From Verrucomicrobiota bacterium (lineage in GTDB: Bacteria > Verrucomicrobiota > Verrucomicrobiia > Opitutales > JAKPNF01), in contig JAKPNF010000020.1 in assembly GCA_029548565.1 (NCBI GenBank), positions 1 to 33,446 of the forward strand: a DNA stretch of 33,446 bases. Reading direction: 5' to 3'. How positions within the stretch are numbered: the first letter of the stretch is position 1; the number at the start of each line of letters is the position of its first letter. The position numbers and the translations under genes were made by a program. The notes beneath the pieces are model-generated. The model did no database searches. It was given only the letters and a program-made list of their open reading frames with translations, and had not been told where the DNA came from. Below are positions 17,622 through 26,337 of the stretch, piece after piece.

Positions 17622-20600
17622 ATGTATCTTCGCGAGATCGTCATCAACGGGTTTAAAAGCTTTGCCGAGCGCACCAAATTGGGGCTGGATCGCGGCATTG
17701 TGGCCATTGTCGGGCCCAACGGCTGCGGCAAGAGCAACATCGTGGATGCCATCCGCTGGGTGCTCGGCGAACAAAGCGCCAAGGCGCTACGCGGCGGCAA
17801 AATGATGGACGTGATCTTTGCGGGCACCGACCAGCGCAAACCCCTGCCGATGTGCGAGGTGTCGCTGACTTTTACCGACTGCGAAAAAGACCTGGGCACC
17901 TCCTATCACGAGGTGCAGATCACCCGCCGCGTTTCGCGCGACGGGCAGAGCGATTATTTTTTAAACGGCAAGCACTGCCGCTTGAAGGATATTCAAAACC
18001 TGTTCATGGACACGGGGGTCGGGCGCGTTTCCTACTCCTTCATGGTGCAGGGGCAGATCGACCAGATTCTCTCGGCCAACCCGGCGGACCGCCGTGTCAT
18101 TTTCGAGGAGGCCGCGGGCATCACGCGCTACAAAAGCCAGCGTAAGGAGGCGATGAACAAGCTGGCGCTCGTCGACCAAAACTTGGCCCGCGTCACCGAC
18201 GTGATCGAGGAAGTCAACCGCCAGATCGGCTCGCTCAAGCGCCAGGCGGGCAAGGCGCTGCGTTATAAGCGCCTCAAGCACCGTTTCACGCATTTGGATT
18301 TGGCCTCGCAGAGTTTCGCCTTCGGCAAGCGCCACCGGCTGATCAGCGAGTTGGAGGAGCGCATCGCCTCTTTAAGAAAAGACACCGAGGGCATCCGCGA
18401 GGGGCTGCGCGAGCGCGAGCAGGCGCTTTCGTTGGCCAAGGAAAAGCAGGACGAGATTTCCCAAAAATTGCAGGAGACCCAGCAGATCGCCGCGAATTTG
18501 CGCAGCGAGAAGGAGCAAGGCGAAAACGCCGCCCAGACCGCCGACGTGCGCGCGGGCGACCACAAGGCCCGCATCGCGCAGATCGAAAAGGAGATCGCCA
18601 CGCTCGACGAATTTTTAAAGGAAATCGAGACGCGCCTGGCCGCCGACTCCGAGCAAAAGCGCAGCGCGCTGGACACGGTCGGCTCGTCCGACGAGGTGTT
18701 CCAAAAGCACAACAAAACCTTTGAGGAAATCCTCGCGCGCATCGCGCAGGGCGAGCGCGAGACGCAGTCCGCCCGTCAGGATTTGCTGATGCTCGAAAGC
18801 GGCATCACGCGCATCCGCTCCAACTCGACCAACCTCGAGGTGGAGTTGAAAACCTTTGAAGTCAAGCACGCCGCCCTGGGCGACACGCTTTCGCAGTTGC
18901 GAAACGAGCGCGCCGCGCACGAAAAGCGCCGCGACGAGATCGCCGCGGCCGACAAGCTGCGCAAGGACGAGGCCGCCGCCGCCACGCAACAGGTGGAACA
19001 GTCGCTGGCCGAGACCACGCGCCTGCGCGGGGAGTTCCGTACTTGCCAGCAGCAGATACAGGAGCTGGACCGCGAGGTCGCCCGCACCGCCGCGCACTTG
19101 CAGGCGCTTGAGGCCATGCAGGCCAAGCTCGAGGGGTTTTCGGAAGGTGCCAAGGCCGTTCTCAAGGGCGAGCTGGGCGACATCGTGCCCGCCGATTCCG
19201 CGGCCTTGCTCGGCCGCTTTGCCGACGTGGACGAGGCAAACGTGGCCGCCTTTGAAACGCTGCTGGGCCGCGCGATGGACGCCATCGCGCTCAAGGATTT
19301 TTCGCAGGCCGGCGCCGCGATCGCGCAACTGGGCGAGCGACGCCTGGGCCGTGCGGCCTTCCAGGTGCCCATCAGCGGCGCGAAAACTTACGACGACGCG
19401 CCCGAGGGTTTTTTAAACGCGCTGGATATCGTGAAGGTCAAGCGCGAGGACTTGCAGGGGCATTTTTCGCAACTGCTGGACGGCTGCTTTGTCGCGCAGG
19501 ATTTACCCGGCGTCTTTGCGCTGCTGGAGAAAAATCCGAATTTTAAATTTGAACGCATCGCGACGCTGGCGGGCGAATTGGTCGACCGCCGAGGCCTTGT
19601 CTACGGCGGGCGCGACAAGGGCGAATCGAAGCAGACCTCCTTCGTCGCGCGCCAGGCGCAGATCAAAAAGTCCAAGGCGCTGTTGTCCGAAAAGAACGAC
19701 GCGCTGACCGCGCTGAATGAAAACGCCATGCGCTTGCAAGGCGAGATGGACGCCGCCGAAAAGGTCGTCGAGCAGCGCCGCGCGCGGCTGATGGAAATTC
19801 AGCAGGAACTGGGCACCCTGCAGGCCGAACAAAAGACGATCGAGCAAACTCTTTCCCAAAACACGGAACAACTCGCCCGCCAAAAAGCGCAGCTCGAGGC
19901 GCTTGAGGCCAGCCGCGCGGAAATGACCGGGCGGCTCGAAAAAGGCCGCGCCGAACTGGCCGAGGCCGAGGGCAAAATCGAGGCGCAGAAAAAGCTCATC
20001 GAGGAAAAACAGGCGCAGACCCAGGCGGTGCAGGCCGAACGCGAGCAGCATCAGGAATCTTTAAACCAAATCCGCATCGACCTGGCCGAAAAGCGCCAGA
20101 AGTTGCAACTCATCGACCGCGGCTTGGGCGACCTGGAGCGTCAGAAATCCGACGCACTCGCCCGCCTGACGCACCGCAAACAGGAGATCGAGACGCTCAC
20201 GCGCCAGATCACCGAGTTCGCCGCGCAGGCCGCGCAAGCGCGCGAAAAGGCGCAGGAGCTGGACAAGACCTTAAGCATCACCAACGAGTCTTTGGAAAAA
20301 GACCGCGCCGCGCTCAAGCAGGTGCAGCAGGACATCCGCGAACGCGAGGGCGCCATGGGCGACGAGCGCCGCCAGCAGGGCGAGAAAAATGCCGCGCTCA
20401 ACGAGTGCGAGGTCAAGCTCGCCGAGGAGCGCGCGCAGGCGCGTTTCATCGAGGAAAAAGTGTTTTCCGACCATCAGACGGATGTGCGCACGGTCGACTG
20501 GAAACAATCGCTGTGGCTGGCCGACGAGAATTTTGAAAAGCGCGTAAACTTCGACGAGCTGGACGACGACGACGAGTTGGAAGCCAAGCCCAAAAAGGCG

Positions 20601-21329
20601 CGCGGCGAACCCACCGAGGCCGATCTGGCCGCCATGGACTCGACCGACTGGGAGCCGCTGGAGCGCGAGGCGTCGGACTTGCGCGAGCGCATCTCCAATA
20701 TGGGCCCGGTCAACACGCTGGCGATTGAGGAATACGCCGAGCTAAAGCAACGCTACGATTTTCTCAAAAGCCAGAGCGACGACTTGTGGAACTCCAAGAA
20801 CGAATTGGTCACCGCGATCGACGACATCAACAAGACCTCGCAGGAACTGTTCCGCCAAACCTTCGAGCAGATCCGCCAGAACTTCCACTTCACCTTTGAA
20901 AAACTGTTCGGCGGCGGCGAGGCGGACTTGCACCTCGTGCAGTCCGAAGACCTTTTGGACAGCGGCATTGACATCGTCGCCCGCCCCCCCGGAACGAAGC
21001 TGCGCAGCCTCTCGCTTTTATCCGGCGGCCAAAAAACAATGACGGCGCTCTCGCTGTTGTTCGCCATCTACATGGTAAAGCCCAGCCCCTTCTGCGTGCT
21101 GGACGAACTCGACGCCCCCTTGGACGACGCCAACGTCGGCCGCTACACGGAGATCGTGCGCGACTTCACCAAGTATTCGCAGTTTCTCATCATCACGCAC
21201 AACAAGCGCACCATCGCCGCCGCCGACCGCATCTACGGCGTTACCATGCAAGAACGCGGCGTGACAAAAATGGTCTCCATGCGCTTCGACGAACGAAAAG
21301 GTGACACCGTGGCGCAGCCGCAGGAATAA
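17622..21329 (+). CDS. smc: Chromosome segregation protein SMC
   Basis: SMC is the ATPase of bacterial condensin and organises the chromosome as a dimer with ScpAB. The 1235-residue protein starts [20 protein letters not shown], with Walker [10 protein letters not shown] at about residues 31-39. Two long coiled coils flank a hinge at about 520-670 ([20 protein letters not shown]). The ABC signature LSGGQKTM and Walker [13 protein letters not shown] lie near the C-terminus. An in-frame stop two codons upstream fixes ATG 17622. An acidic, Lys-containing insert ([20 protein letters not shown], about residues 976-995) interrupts the returning coiled coil just before the conserved [11 protein letters not shown]. 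Partners scpA and scpB are not in the window. Confidence 0.96.
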   Translation: MYLREIVINGFKSFAERTKLGLDRGIVAIVGPNGCGKSNIVDAIRWVLGEQSAKALRGGKMMDVIFAGTDQRKPLPMCEVSLTFTDCEKDLGTSYHEVQITRRVSRDGQSDYFLNGKHCRLKDIQNLFMDTGVGRVSYSFMVQGQIDQILSANPADRRVIFEEAAGITRYKSQRKEAMNKLALVDQNLARVTDVIEEVNRQIGSLKRQAGKALRYKRLKHRFTHLDLASQSFAFGKRHRLISELEERIASLRKDTEGIREGLREREQALSLAKEKQDEISQKLQETQQIAANLRSEKEQGENAAQTADVRAGDHKARIAQIEKEIATLDEFLKEIETRLAADSEQKRSALDTVGSSDEVFQKHNKTFEEILARIAQGERETQSARQDLLMLESGITRIRSNSTNLEVELKTFEVKHAALGDTLSQLRNERAAHEKRRDEIAAADKLRKDEAAAATQQVEQSLAETTRLRGEFRTCQQQIQELDREVARTAAHLQALEAMQAKLEGFSEGAKAVLKGELGDIVPADSAALLGRFADVDEANVAAFETLLGRAMDAIALKDFSQAGAAIAQLGERRLGRAAFQVPISGAKTYDDAPEGFLNALDIVKVKREDLQGHFSQLLDGCFVAQDLPGVFALLEKNPNFKFERIATLAGELVDRRGLVYGGRDKGESKQTSFVARQAQIKKSKALLSEKNDALTALNENAMRLQGEMDAAEKVVEQRRARLMEIQQELGTLQAEQKTIEQTLSQNTEQLARQKAQLEALEASRAEMTGRLEKGRAELAEAEGKIEAQKKLIEEKQAQTQAVQAEREQHQESLNQIRIDLAEKRQKLQLIDRGLGDLERQKSDALARLTHRKQEIETLTRQITEFAAQAAQAREKAQELDKTLSITNESLEKDRAALKQVQQDIREREGAMGDERRQQGEKNAALNECEVKLAEERAQARFIEEKVFSDHQTDVRTVDWKQSLWLADENFEKRVNFDELDDDDELEAKPKKARGEPTEADLAAMDSTDWEPLEREASDLRERISNMGPVNTLAIEEYAELKQRYDFLKSQSDDLWNSKNELVTAIDDINKTSQELFRQTFEQIRQNFHFTFEKLFGGGEADLHLVQSEDLLDSGIDIVARPPGTKLRSLSLLSGGQKTMTALSLLFAIYMVKPSPFCVLDELDAPLDDANVGRYTEIVRDFTKYSQFLIITHNKRTIAAADRIYGVTMQERGVTKMVSMRFDERKGDTVAQPQE

Positions 21330-21503
21330 AATTCATCACCCCAAGTTATCCGCTTGGAAGGATTACTGCCCTACCCCTGCCTGCGCTGTTTTCTCGCGCC
21401 CAAAATCTTCCCGCCATGGCGCCGCCTCGAGTTTCCTTCGCGCTTGCGCTTGAGGGGCTTTGGGGTCAAAATGGAATTTTTGTTTCCTCAAAAATTTCGT
21501 TTT
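21330..21503. other. Intergenic region between smc and the lyase gene
   Basis: No terminator with a T-run follows smc. One small hairpin, CCAAG-CTTGG (21344-21360 approximately), is visible. I looked for a TnaC-like leader peptide with a key Trp before the lyase and found none. An alternative lyase start (ATG 21471) lies inside this stretch with GGGG seven bases upstream. Confidence 0.4.
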
Positions 21504-22997
21504 ATGAAAGCTCCGCGTAAAAAAACCTCCAAGGCCAAGCCCGCCATGGCGCCCATTGTCAAATTCGCCAGCGGTGAAAAAATTCCGTTGGAAATGCACA
21601 AGGTGCGCGTGGTGCAAAAGCTGCACCTGGTGCCCATCGAGCGCCGCCTCAAGGCGATCCGCGAGGCCGGGTTCAACACCTTTCAGCTCAGCACGCGCGA
21701 TGTCTTTTTGGACATGCTGACGGACTCCGGCACCAACGCCATGAGCGACATGCAGACGGCCGCCATGCAGCGCGCCGATGACGCTTACGCCGGCTCGCAG
21801 AGCTTTGAGCGTTTTCAGCAGGCCGTCGAAAAGGTGTTTGGCAAAAAGCACCTGCTGCCCGCCCACCAGGGGCGCGCCGCCGAGAACATCATCTCGCGCA
21901 CCTTCATCAAGCCCGGGCAGCTCGTGGCGATGAACTACCACTTCACCACGACGCTCGCGCACATCGACGTGTGCGGCGGCAAGATCGTCGAGCTGCTGTA
22001 CCCGGGTGCGCTGGACATCAAGAGCAAGAACCCTTTCAAGGGCAACATCAACATCCCCGCGCTCAAAAAGCTCATCAAGGAAAAGGGCGCCGAAAAGATC
22101 GCGTACATCCGCATGGAGGCCTCGACCAACCTGATCGGCGGACAGCCGTTCTCGATGGCGAATTTGCGCGAGGCGCGAAAAGTTGCCGACGAAAACAAAC
22201 TCATTTTGGTGCTGGACGCCAGCCTCATCGGCGAGAACGCCTGGTTTATCAAAACCCGCGAGCCGCAGTACAAAAACGCCACGATTTCCGACATCCTTTT
22301 GGAGATGTGCGCGCAGGCCGACATCGTGTACTTCTCGGCGCGCAAGGTCAGTTCCTCGCGCGGCGGGGGCATTTGTTCCAACGACAAAAAGCTCATTTCA
22401 CAGATGACGCCGCTGGTGCCGCTGTTCGAGGGCTTTATGACCTATGGCGGCATTTCCGTGCGCGAGATCGAGGCGATCGCCGTGGGGCTGGACGAGACGC
22501 TGGACGACACCGTCATCTCGCAAAGCCCGTCTTTCATCGCTTATCTGGCCGAGCAGCTCGAAAAGCGCGGCGTGCCGGTGGTGACGCCCCCGGGCGGCCT
22601 GGGCTGCCATGTCGACGCGATGAGCTTTGTCTCCCACCTGCCGCAGCGCGAATACCCGGCCGGCGCGCTGGCCGCAGCGTTTTACCTTATCTCCGGCGTA
22701 CGCGGCATGGAGCGCGGCACGGTCTCCAGCGTGCGCGACGAAAAGGGCGAGGACATTCTTTCCGACGTCGAGCTGCTTCGCCTGGCGATGCCGCGGCGCG
22801 TGTTCACGCTCTCGCAGGTCAAGTACGTGGAAGACCGCCTCGTGTGGCTGCATAAAAACCGCAAGCTGATCGGCGGCTTGAAGTTCGTCGAGGAGCCGCC
22901 GATTCTGCGCTTTTTCAACGGCAAACTCGCCGCAACGAGCAAGTGGCCGGAAAAGCTGGTCGCCAAGTTCCGCAAGGATTTCGGCGACTCGCTGTAA
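21504..22997 (+). CDS. Tyrosine phenol-lyase/tryptophanase family PLP enzyme, divergent
   Basis: Beta-eliminating lyases split tyrosine to phenol or tryptophan to indole, giving pyruvate and ammonia. The 497-residue protein matches from about residue 45 on: LTDSGTNAMSD, DDAYAGSQSF, HQGRAAEN, IGGQPFSMANLREAR, YGGISVREIEAIAVGL. From memory of the Citrobacter tyrosine phenol-lyase, specificity residues agree with that enzyme (FTTT at 147-150, MERG at 402-405, RFF at 469-471) rather than tryptophanase. The Schiff-base Lys should be Lys281 in FSARKVSSS. Two pocket residues differ: Arg280 for the preceding Lys, and Leu241 where an Arg normally contacts PLP. Substrate is therefore uncertain. ATG 21504 is chosen; ATG 21471 is possible. 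A strong terminator follows. Confidence 0.85.
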   Translation: MKAPRKKTSKAKPAMAPIVKFASGEKIPLEMHKVRVVQKLHLVPIERRLKAIREAGFNTFQLSTRDVFLDMLTDSGTNAMSDMQTAAMQRADDAYAGSQSFERFQQAVEKVFGKKHLLPAHQGRAAENIISRTFIKPGQLVAMNYHFTTTLAHIDVCGGKIVELLYPGALDIKSKNPFKGNINIPALKKLIKEKGAEKIAYIRMEASTNLIGGQPFSMANLREARKVADENKLILVLDASLIGENAWFIKTREPQYKNATISDILLEMCAQADIVYFSARKVSSSRGGGICSNDKKLISQMTPLVPLFEGFMTYGGISVREIEAIAVGLDETLDDTVISQSPSFIAYLAEQLEKRGVPVVTPPGGLGCHVDAMSFVSHLPQREYPAGALAAAFYLISGVRGMERGTVSSVRDEKGEDILSDVELLRLAMPRRVFTLSQVKYVEDRLVWLHKNRKLIGGLKFVEEPPILRFFNGKLAATSKWPEKLVAKFRKDFGDSL

Positions 22998-23003
22998 GGC
23001 TTC

Positions 23004-23045
23004 AAAAAAGCGCCTGCTTCCAAACGGAACGGGCGTTTTTTTTTT
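23004..23045 (+). terminator. Rho-independent terminator after the lyase gene
   Basis: The stem pairs AAAAAAGCGCCTG-CTTCC (23004-23021) with GGAACGGGCGTTTTTT (23026-23041) with small bulges, around an AAAC loop, followed by a run of ten T. It lies a few bases after the lyase stop at 22997. Confidence 0.8.
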
Positions 23046-23076
23046 CGCCCAAAATTTCGCACGGATTTTGAGTTTC

Positions 23077-23082
23077 TAAAAT
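23077..23082 (+). promoter_or_regulatory. Possible -10 element for surE
   Basis: TAAAAT matches five of six consensus bases and sits 30 bases before the surE ATG, just after a terminator. No convincing -35 precedes it, so this is tentative. Confidence 0.25.
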
Positions 23083-23111
23083 TGGGGTGCTTGCGTTAGG
23101 ATGGAAGGATT

Positions 23112-23894
23112 ATGGCAAACGCGCGCACGGTTTTGGTGACGAACGACGACGGGATAGACTCGTTGTTTTTGCGCGCGCTGCTCGAGGCGCATTTGCAGGC
23201 GGGTTTTGAGGCGATTGTCGCTGCGCCGCTACAGGAGCAAAGCTGGATCTCCCGCGCGCTGACACGCCGCGGCGAGGTGGCGGTGCACCCGCAAAACGGC
23301 TGGCCGTGCAAGGCGTGGGCCTTGGACGGCACGCCGACGGATTGCGTCAACATCGCGCTCGGGCATCTTTTGGAGAAAAAGCCCGACGCCGTCATCTCCG
23401 GCATTAACCTGGGTTACAACGCCAATCTGCCCTTTGTGCTGGGTTCGGGAACGGTCGCGGGGGCGTTGGAGGGGGCGTTTTGGGGGCTGCCCGCCGCCGC
23501 CTATTCGCTGCAGCTTCCCATCGAACAATTCGAGCAAATCCGCGCGAGCAAGGGTGTTGTCTCGGGATTGGCCGCCGAAAGTTTAAAACACGCCGCCGCG
23601 CACGCCGCCGAATTGACCGCGCAGGTGATCGAACAGGAAAGCGGTCGCCCGATGCACGCCCCGCGCGTGCATAATTTCAATTTCCCGCGCGTGACGCTGC
23701 CCGACACGCCGGTGGAAGACACCCACATGGGTCGCCTGCGCCAGGACACTTATTTTGAAAAAACCCCGCAGGGCACTTTCCGTTTTAAATTTCCCTACTC
23801 GCCGCCGTGCGACGGGCGCGAGGACACCGACGAGCACTGCCTAAACATGCGAGCGCGCATTTCGCACACGCTGATCGATTACGGAAAACTCTAG
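23112..23894 (+). CDS. surE: 5'-nucleotidase SurE
   Basis: SurE is a metal-dependent phosphatase acting on nucleoside monophosphates and some polyphosphates, linked to stationary-phase survival. The 260-residue protein opens MANARTVLVTNDDGIDSLFL, with the metal-binding Asp pair in NDDG. It continues with VAAPLQEQSWISRALT, DGTPTDCVNIAL and SGINLGYNANLPFVLGSGTV, all SurE hallmarks. GGAAGGA lies just upstream of ATG 23112 as a ribosome binding site with tight spacing. It is isolated between a terminator and the convergent pseudouridine-synthase-like gene, with only 42 bases after its stop. Confidence 0.94.
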   Translation: MANARTVLVTNDDGIDSLFLRALLEAHLQAGFEAIVAAPLQEQSWISRALTRRGEVAVHPQNGWPCKAWALDGTPTDCVNIALGHLLEKKPDAVISGINLGYNANLPFVLGSGTVAGALEGAFWGLPAAAYSLQLPIEQFEQIRASKGVVSGLAAESLKHAAAHAAELTAQVIEQESGRPMHAPRVHNFNFPRVTLPDTPVEDTHMGRLRQDTYFEKTPQGTFRFKFPYSPPCDGREDTDEHCLNMRARISHTLIDYGKL

Positions 23895-23936
23895 GGTGTG
23901 CTTGAGAATCAGGTGTTTTGAATGTATGGGCCGTTT

Positions 23937-24719
23937 TTAAGAGGAAAATTGTCTTATCTTCTGCATCAACAACGCGAATTTTTTCGGCGGTGGCGCCTCG
24001 ATAATCTGCCCGTCCGGCAACTCTATTTTCCCCAAATGCGCGCACAACTCGCCGTAGATGGGTTTTTCGTCGGCGCGGTTTTTGTAGCGGGGTTTTAGGG
24101 AGGATAGCAATGGTTCGGGTGTTTGGCCGTAGAGTATCTCGCCCACGATATCCAAGGCGCATTCATGCGCGTGCAGGCGGATTTGGTGGGGGCGCGGGTA
24201 GTCGGTGGTCGCCTGCCAGCGATCAAAAGCGCCAAGGCGTTCCACACGTTCAAAAATGGTCTGCGTGCGCTTTCCCTGCGTGTGGGTGACGAGCATTTTT
24301 AACTGCTCGCTGTGCTGGGTGATTGGCAAGTCGCACAAGAATTTCTCCTCTATGTCTGTCGCCTTTGCCAGCAGCTCAAACGAAAATTTCATCTGCCGCG
24401 AGCCAAAGGCATTGCGCCAGTATTCGATGTTTTTTTCATCCGATGCAAAGAGCGCGATGCCGCTGATTTCCGGCTCCGGATGAAAAACGCCCGAAGGGTT
24501 TTTCAGGGCGTATTTTCGCAACGCATCCCTGCCCTGCACCGCACGCAGCGCGTCGCGCAGATTGGGCGCATCCGGCCACAACGGGTGCGGCTGCGCCGCC
24601 ACGAGCGCGGGCTTTTCCAACGCCAGCAGCCCCCGTTCGAAATAAAGCACGCGCACACGCGCGGCCTTTTCCCCAAGCACCCCCGGGACAAAGCTGATGA
24701 TTTCGTGTGTATCAGGCAT
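23937..24719 (-). CDS. Pseudouridine-synthase-like protein lacking the catalytic Asp
   Basis: The 260-residue protein is clearly related to the RluA superfamily: VRVLYFERGLLALEKPALVA matches the early strand, SGIALFASDEKNIEYWRNAF the centre, and PRPHQIRLHAHECALDIVGE the late RNA-binding motif. The universal active site HRLDxxTSG reads HPEPEISG here (His80 to Gly87), so the catalytic Asp is missing. The usual Tyr of the next motif is Phe (KFSFELL). Isomerase activity is therefore unlikely; it may bind RNA without modifying it. No S4 domain is present. It starts 22 bases after the fic stop (ATG 24719, or GTG 24740) and is probably cotranscribed with fic. Confidence 0.72.
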   Translation of the reverse strand: MPDTHEIISFVPGVLGEKAARVRVLYFERGLLALEKPALVAAQPHPLWPDAPNLRDALRAVQGRDALRKYALKNPSGVFHPEPEISGIALFASDEKNIEYWRNAFGSRQMKFSFELLAKATDIEEKFLCDLPITQHSEQLKMLVTHTQGKRTQTIFERVERLGAFDRWQATTDYPRPHQIRLHAHECALDIVGEILYGQTPEPLLSSLKPRYKNRADEKPIYGELCAHLGKIELPDGQIIEAPPPKKFALLMQKIRQFSS

Positions 24720-24741
24720 GGGTTTTTTAATGGCGGGCACT

Positions 24742-25869
24742 TCAGCGCGCGTCTTTTATCTCGGAGATGTTTTTTGGCAGGCGATAACTGGTACTGCGGC
24801 CGCCGCCGGGGTTTTGGATAAAGATTCCACGTTTCTTCAAATCCTGAATGTCGCGTAGCGCCGAGTCGTTTGAGCACTTGGCCAATTTCGCGTATTTGGA
24901 GGTGTTCATGTGGCCTTCAAAATCATTTTCGAGCATGCGGTTGATGACCAAGCGCTGGCGTTCGTTGGGCGGCTGGCGGTTGATTTTCTCCCAGAGCTGC
25001 GCCTTGAGCAAAACGCCGCCGAGCGTTTTCTCGGCCGTGGCCAGCGCACGGCAAAGGCAGTCCAGAAACCATGCAAGCCAGCCGGTGATGTCGGTGGAGG
25101 CGCGCTGCTGTTTTTCCAAGCGTTCGTAATAGGATTTGCGCTCGGCCTCTATCTGGGTCGAGAGACTGTAAAAGCGCTCCGCGCTGTGGTCGGCGCGCGC
25201 CAACAATAGGTCGCTCATCGCCCGCGCGATGCGCCCGTTGCCGTCCTCGAAAGGATGGATGCTCACAAACCAAAGGTGGGCGATGCCCGCCTTCAAAACG
25301 GGATCAAGATCGTTTGCCTTGTTGAACCATGCGAGAAAATTTTTCATCTCCCGCGCAAGTCTGGCCGCCTGCGGCGCCTCAAAGTGAACGCGCTCGCGGC
25401 CGATAGGGCCGGAAACCACGCGCATCGCTCCGGCACGCGCCGGGCGCCACGCGCCCACGGTGATGCGCTGCAATCCGTTGCGCCCTGTCGGAAACAGCGC
25501 GCTGTGCCAGCCAAACAGACGTTCCTTTGTCAGCGGTGATGAAAAATTGCGCGTGGCATCAAGCATCATTTCGACGACACCTTCCACGTGGCGGCTCTCG
25601 GGAACAAGCCCTGCCACCTTCATCCCCAGCCGACGCGCGATCGAGGAGCGCACTTCGTCGCAGTCCAAGCGCTCCCCCTCGATGGCCGAAGATTTGACGA
25701 CGTCGCTGGTGAGCGTGCTGAGGCTCGCCTCTTGTTTCAGCCCAAAGCCCAGCGCCTGCATTCGCCCAAGCAAATGCCCCTGCCGGTGACGAATGTCCGC
25801 CAGCTTCGTGGCGATCGCCTCTGCACCCCATGTGAAACGGGGCCAGTCTTTGTGTTCATGTATCCACAT
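24742..25869 (-). CDS. Fic-family protein (class II) with C-terminal winged helix
   Basis: Fic proteins transfer AMP or other nucleotide groups onto target proteins. The 375-residue protein has an N-terminal domain of the DUF4172 kind (MWIHEHKDWPRFTWGAEAIA). The inhibitory helix motif SSAIEG (Ser60xxxGlu64-Gly65) places it in class II, with self-inhibition built in. The complete catalytic motif HPFEDGNGRIARA is at His205-Ala217. The C-terminal 65 residues (NTSKYAKLAKCSNDSALRDI) look like a winged helix that could bind DNA. Upstream are a good promoter and four copies of one short motif, so it may repress itself. The pseudo-synthase gene follows. Confidence 0.9.
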   Translation of the reverse strand: MWIHEHKDWPRFTWGAEAIATKLADIRHRQGHLLGRMQALGFGLKQEASLSTLTSDVVKSSAIEGERLDCDEVRSSIARRLGMKVAGLVPESRHVEGVVEMMLDATRNFSSPLTKERLFGWHSALFPTGRNGLQRITVGAWRPARAGAMRVVSGPIGRERVHFEAPQAARLAREMKNFLAWFNKANDLDPVLKAGIAHLWFVSIHPFEDGNGRIARAMSDLLLARADHSAERFYSLSTQIEAERKSYYERLEKQQRASTDITGWLAWFLDCLCRALATAEKTLGGVLLKAQLWEKINRQPPNERQRLVINRMLENDFEGHMNTSKYAKLAKCSNDSALRDIQDLKKRGIFIQNPGGGRSTSYRLPKNISEIKDAR

Positions 25870-25883
25870 GCTTTTGCACTTTA

Positions 25884-25912
25884 ATCATGGAACCTATTCA
25901 CCGCACCGTCAA
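25884..25912 (-). promoter_or_regulatory. Candidate sigma-70 promoter for fic
   Basis: On the minus strand TTGACG (25912-25907), a 17-base spacer and CATGAT (25889-25884) form a good promoter, with a start expected near 25877, a few bases before the ATG at 25869. The spacer contains a complete GTGCGGTGAATAGG motif, where a bound protein would block RNA polymerase. Confidence 0.5.
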
Positions 25913-25961
25913 GAATATTCGCCGCAATTTGTGCGGTGAATAGGACGCTTATTCACCGCAC
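25893..25961. promoter_or_regulatory. Cluster of four operator-like motifs upstream of fic
   Basis: The motif TATTCACCGCAC occurs exactly at 25895-25906 and 25950-25961 on the plus strand and at 25931-25942 on the minus strand. A one-mismatch version (TATTCGCCGCA) is at 25916-25926. The first and third form a perfect 14-base inverted repeat (25893-25906 and 25931-25944). Centres are about 21, 15 and 19 bases apart. One site falls between the fic -35 and -10. This is the pattern of a repressor array; the Fic winged helix is the obvious candidate ligand. Confidence 0.65.
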
Positions 25962-25974
25962 GTTTTCTTGCCAA

Positions 25975-26020
25975 AAACAAAAGGCCGTCGCGCACACAGT
26001 GCGCAAACGGCCTTTTGTTT
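25975..26020 (-). terminator. Terminator after rpsT
   Basis: AAACAAAAGGCCGT (25975-25988) pairs perfectly with ACGGCCTTTTGTTT (26007-26020), with an inner pairing of GCGCAC with GTGCGC. Read on the minus strand it ends in a T-rich run, 30 bases after the rpsT stop. The A/T flanks on both sides could make it work in both directions. Confidence 0.8.
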
Positions 26021-26049
26021 CGCGTCGGGCGCCCGGGGCGCCGAGCGCT

Positions 26050-26283
26050 TTATTTCTTCTGCGCCTGTTTGGCGAGCTTGCTTTTCATGCGCGCGACTTT
26101 GTTCTTGTGCACGACGTTGGTCTTGACGGCCTTCTCCAGCGCGCTGATGTAGCCGCGCGCGTCGGCGGGGGATTTGTCCGCCTTCTTGGACATGGTCTTC
26201 AGGCGCGACTTGGTCGCCACGTTGCGGGCCGCGCGACGGGTCGTGCGGCGGATGTCTTTTTTGGAGCTCTTGATGTTGGCCAT
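26050..26283 (-). CDS. rpsT: 30S ribosomal protein S20
   Basis: S20 binds the 5' and 3' minor domains of 16S rRNA early in 30S assembly. The 77-residue, very basic protein starts MANIKSSKKDIRRTTRRAAR and continues SRLKTMSKKADKSPADARGY and NVVHKNKVARMKSKLAKQ, all typical of S20; the length is a little under the usual 85-90. A near-consensus promoter lies 26 bases upstream and a strong terminator follows, so it is a single-gene transcript. No clear Shine-Dalgarno site is present in the roughly 19-base leader. Confidence 0.95.
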   Translation of the reverse strand: MANIKSSKKDIRRTTRRAARNVATKSRLKTMSKKADKSPADARGYISALEKAVKTNVVHKNKVARMKSKLAKQAQKK

Positions 26284-26308
26284 GAAAAAATGAAGTTATA
26301 AAGGATTG

Positions 26309-26337
26309 ACTATAAAAATGACCGCGAATCAAGTCAA
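26309..26337 (-). promoter_or_regulatory. Strong sigma-70 promoter for rpsT
   Basis: On the minus strand TTGACT (26337-26332), exactly 17 bases, and TATAGT (26314-26309). The predicted start is near 26302, giving a leader of about 19 bases. The -35 overlaps the stop codon of the upstream SNF2 gene. Confidence 0.75.

Noticed and set aside
21330-21503. TnaC-like leader peptide before the lyase gene
   Set aside because: No short frame with a suitable Trp and no Rho-type leader layout could be found.
25893-25961. Small CRISPR-like array at the fic promoter
   Set aside because: The motif is only 12-14 bases, occurs in both orientations and at unequal spacing; this fits operators, not CRISPR repeats.
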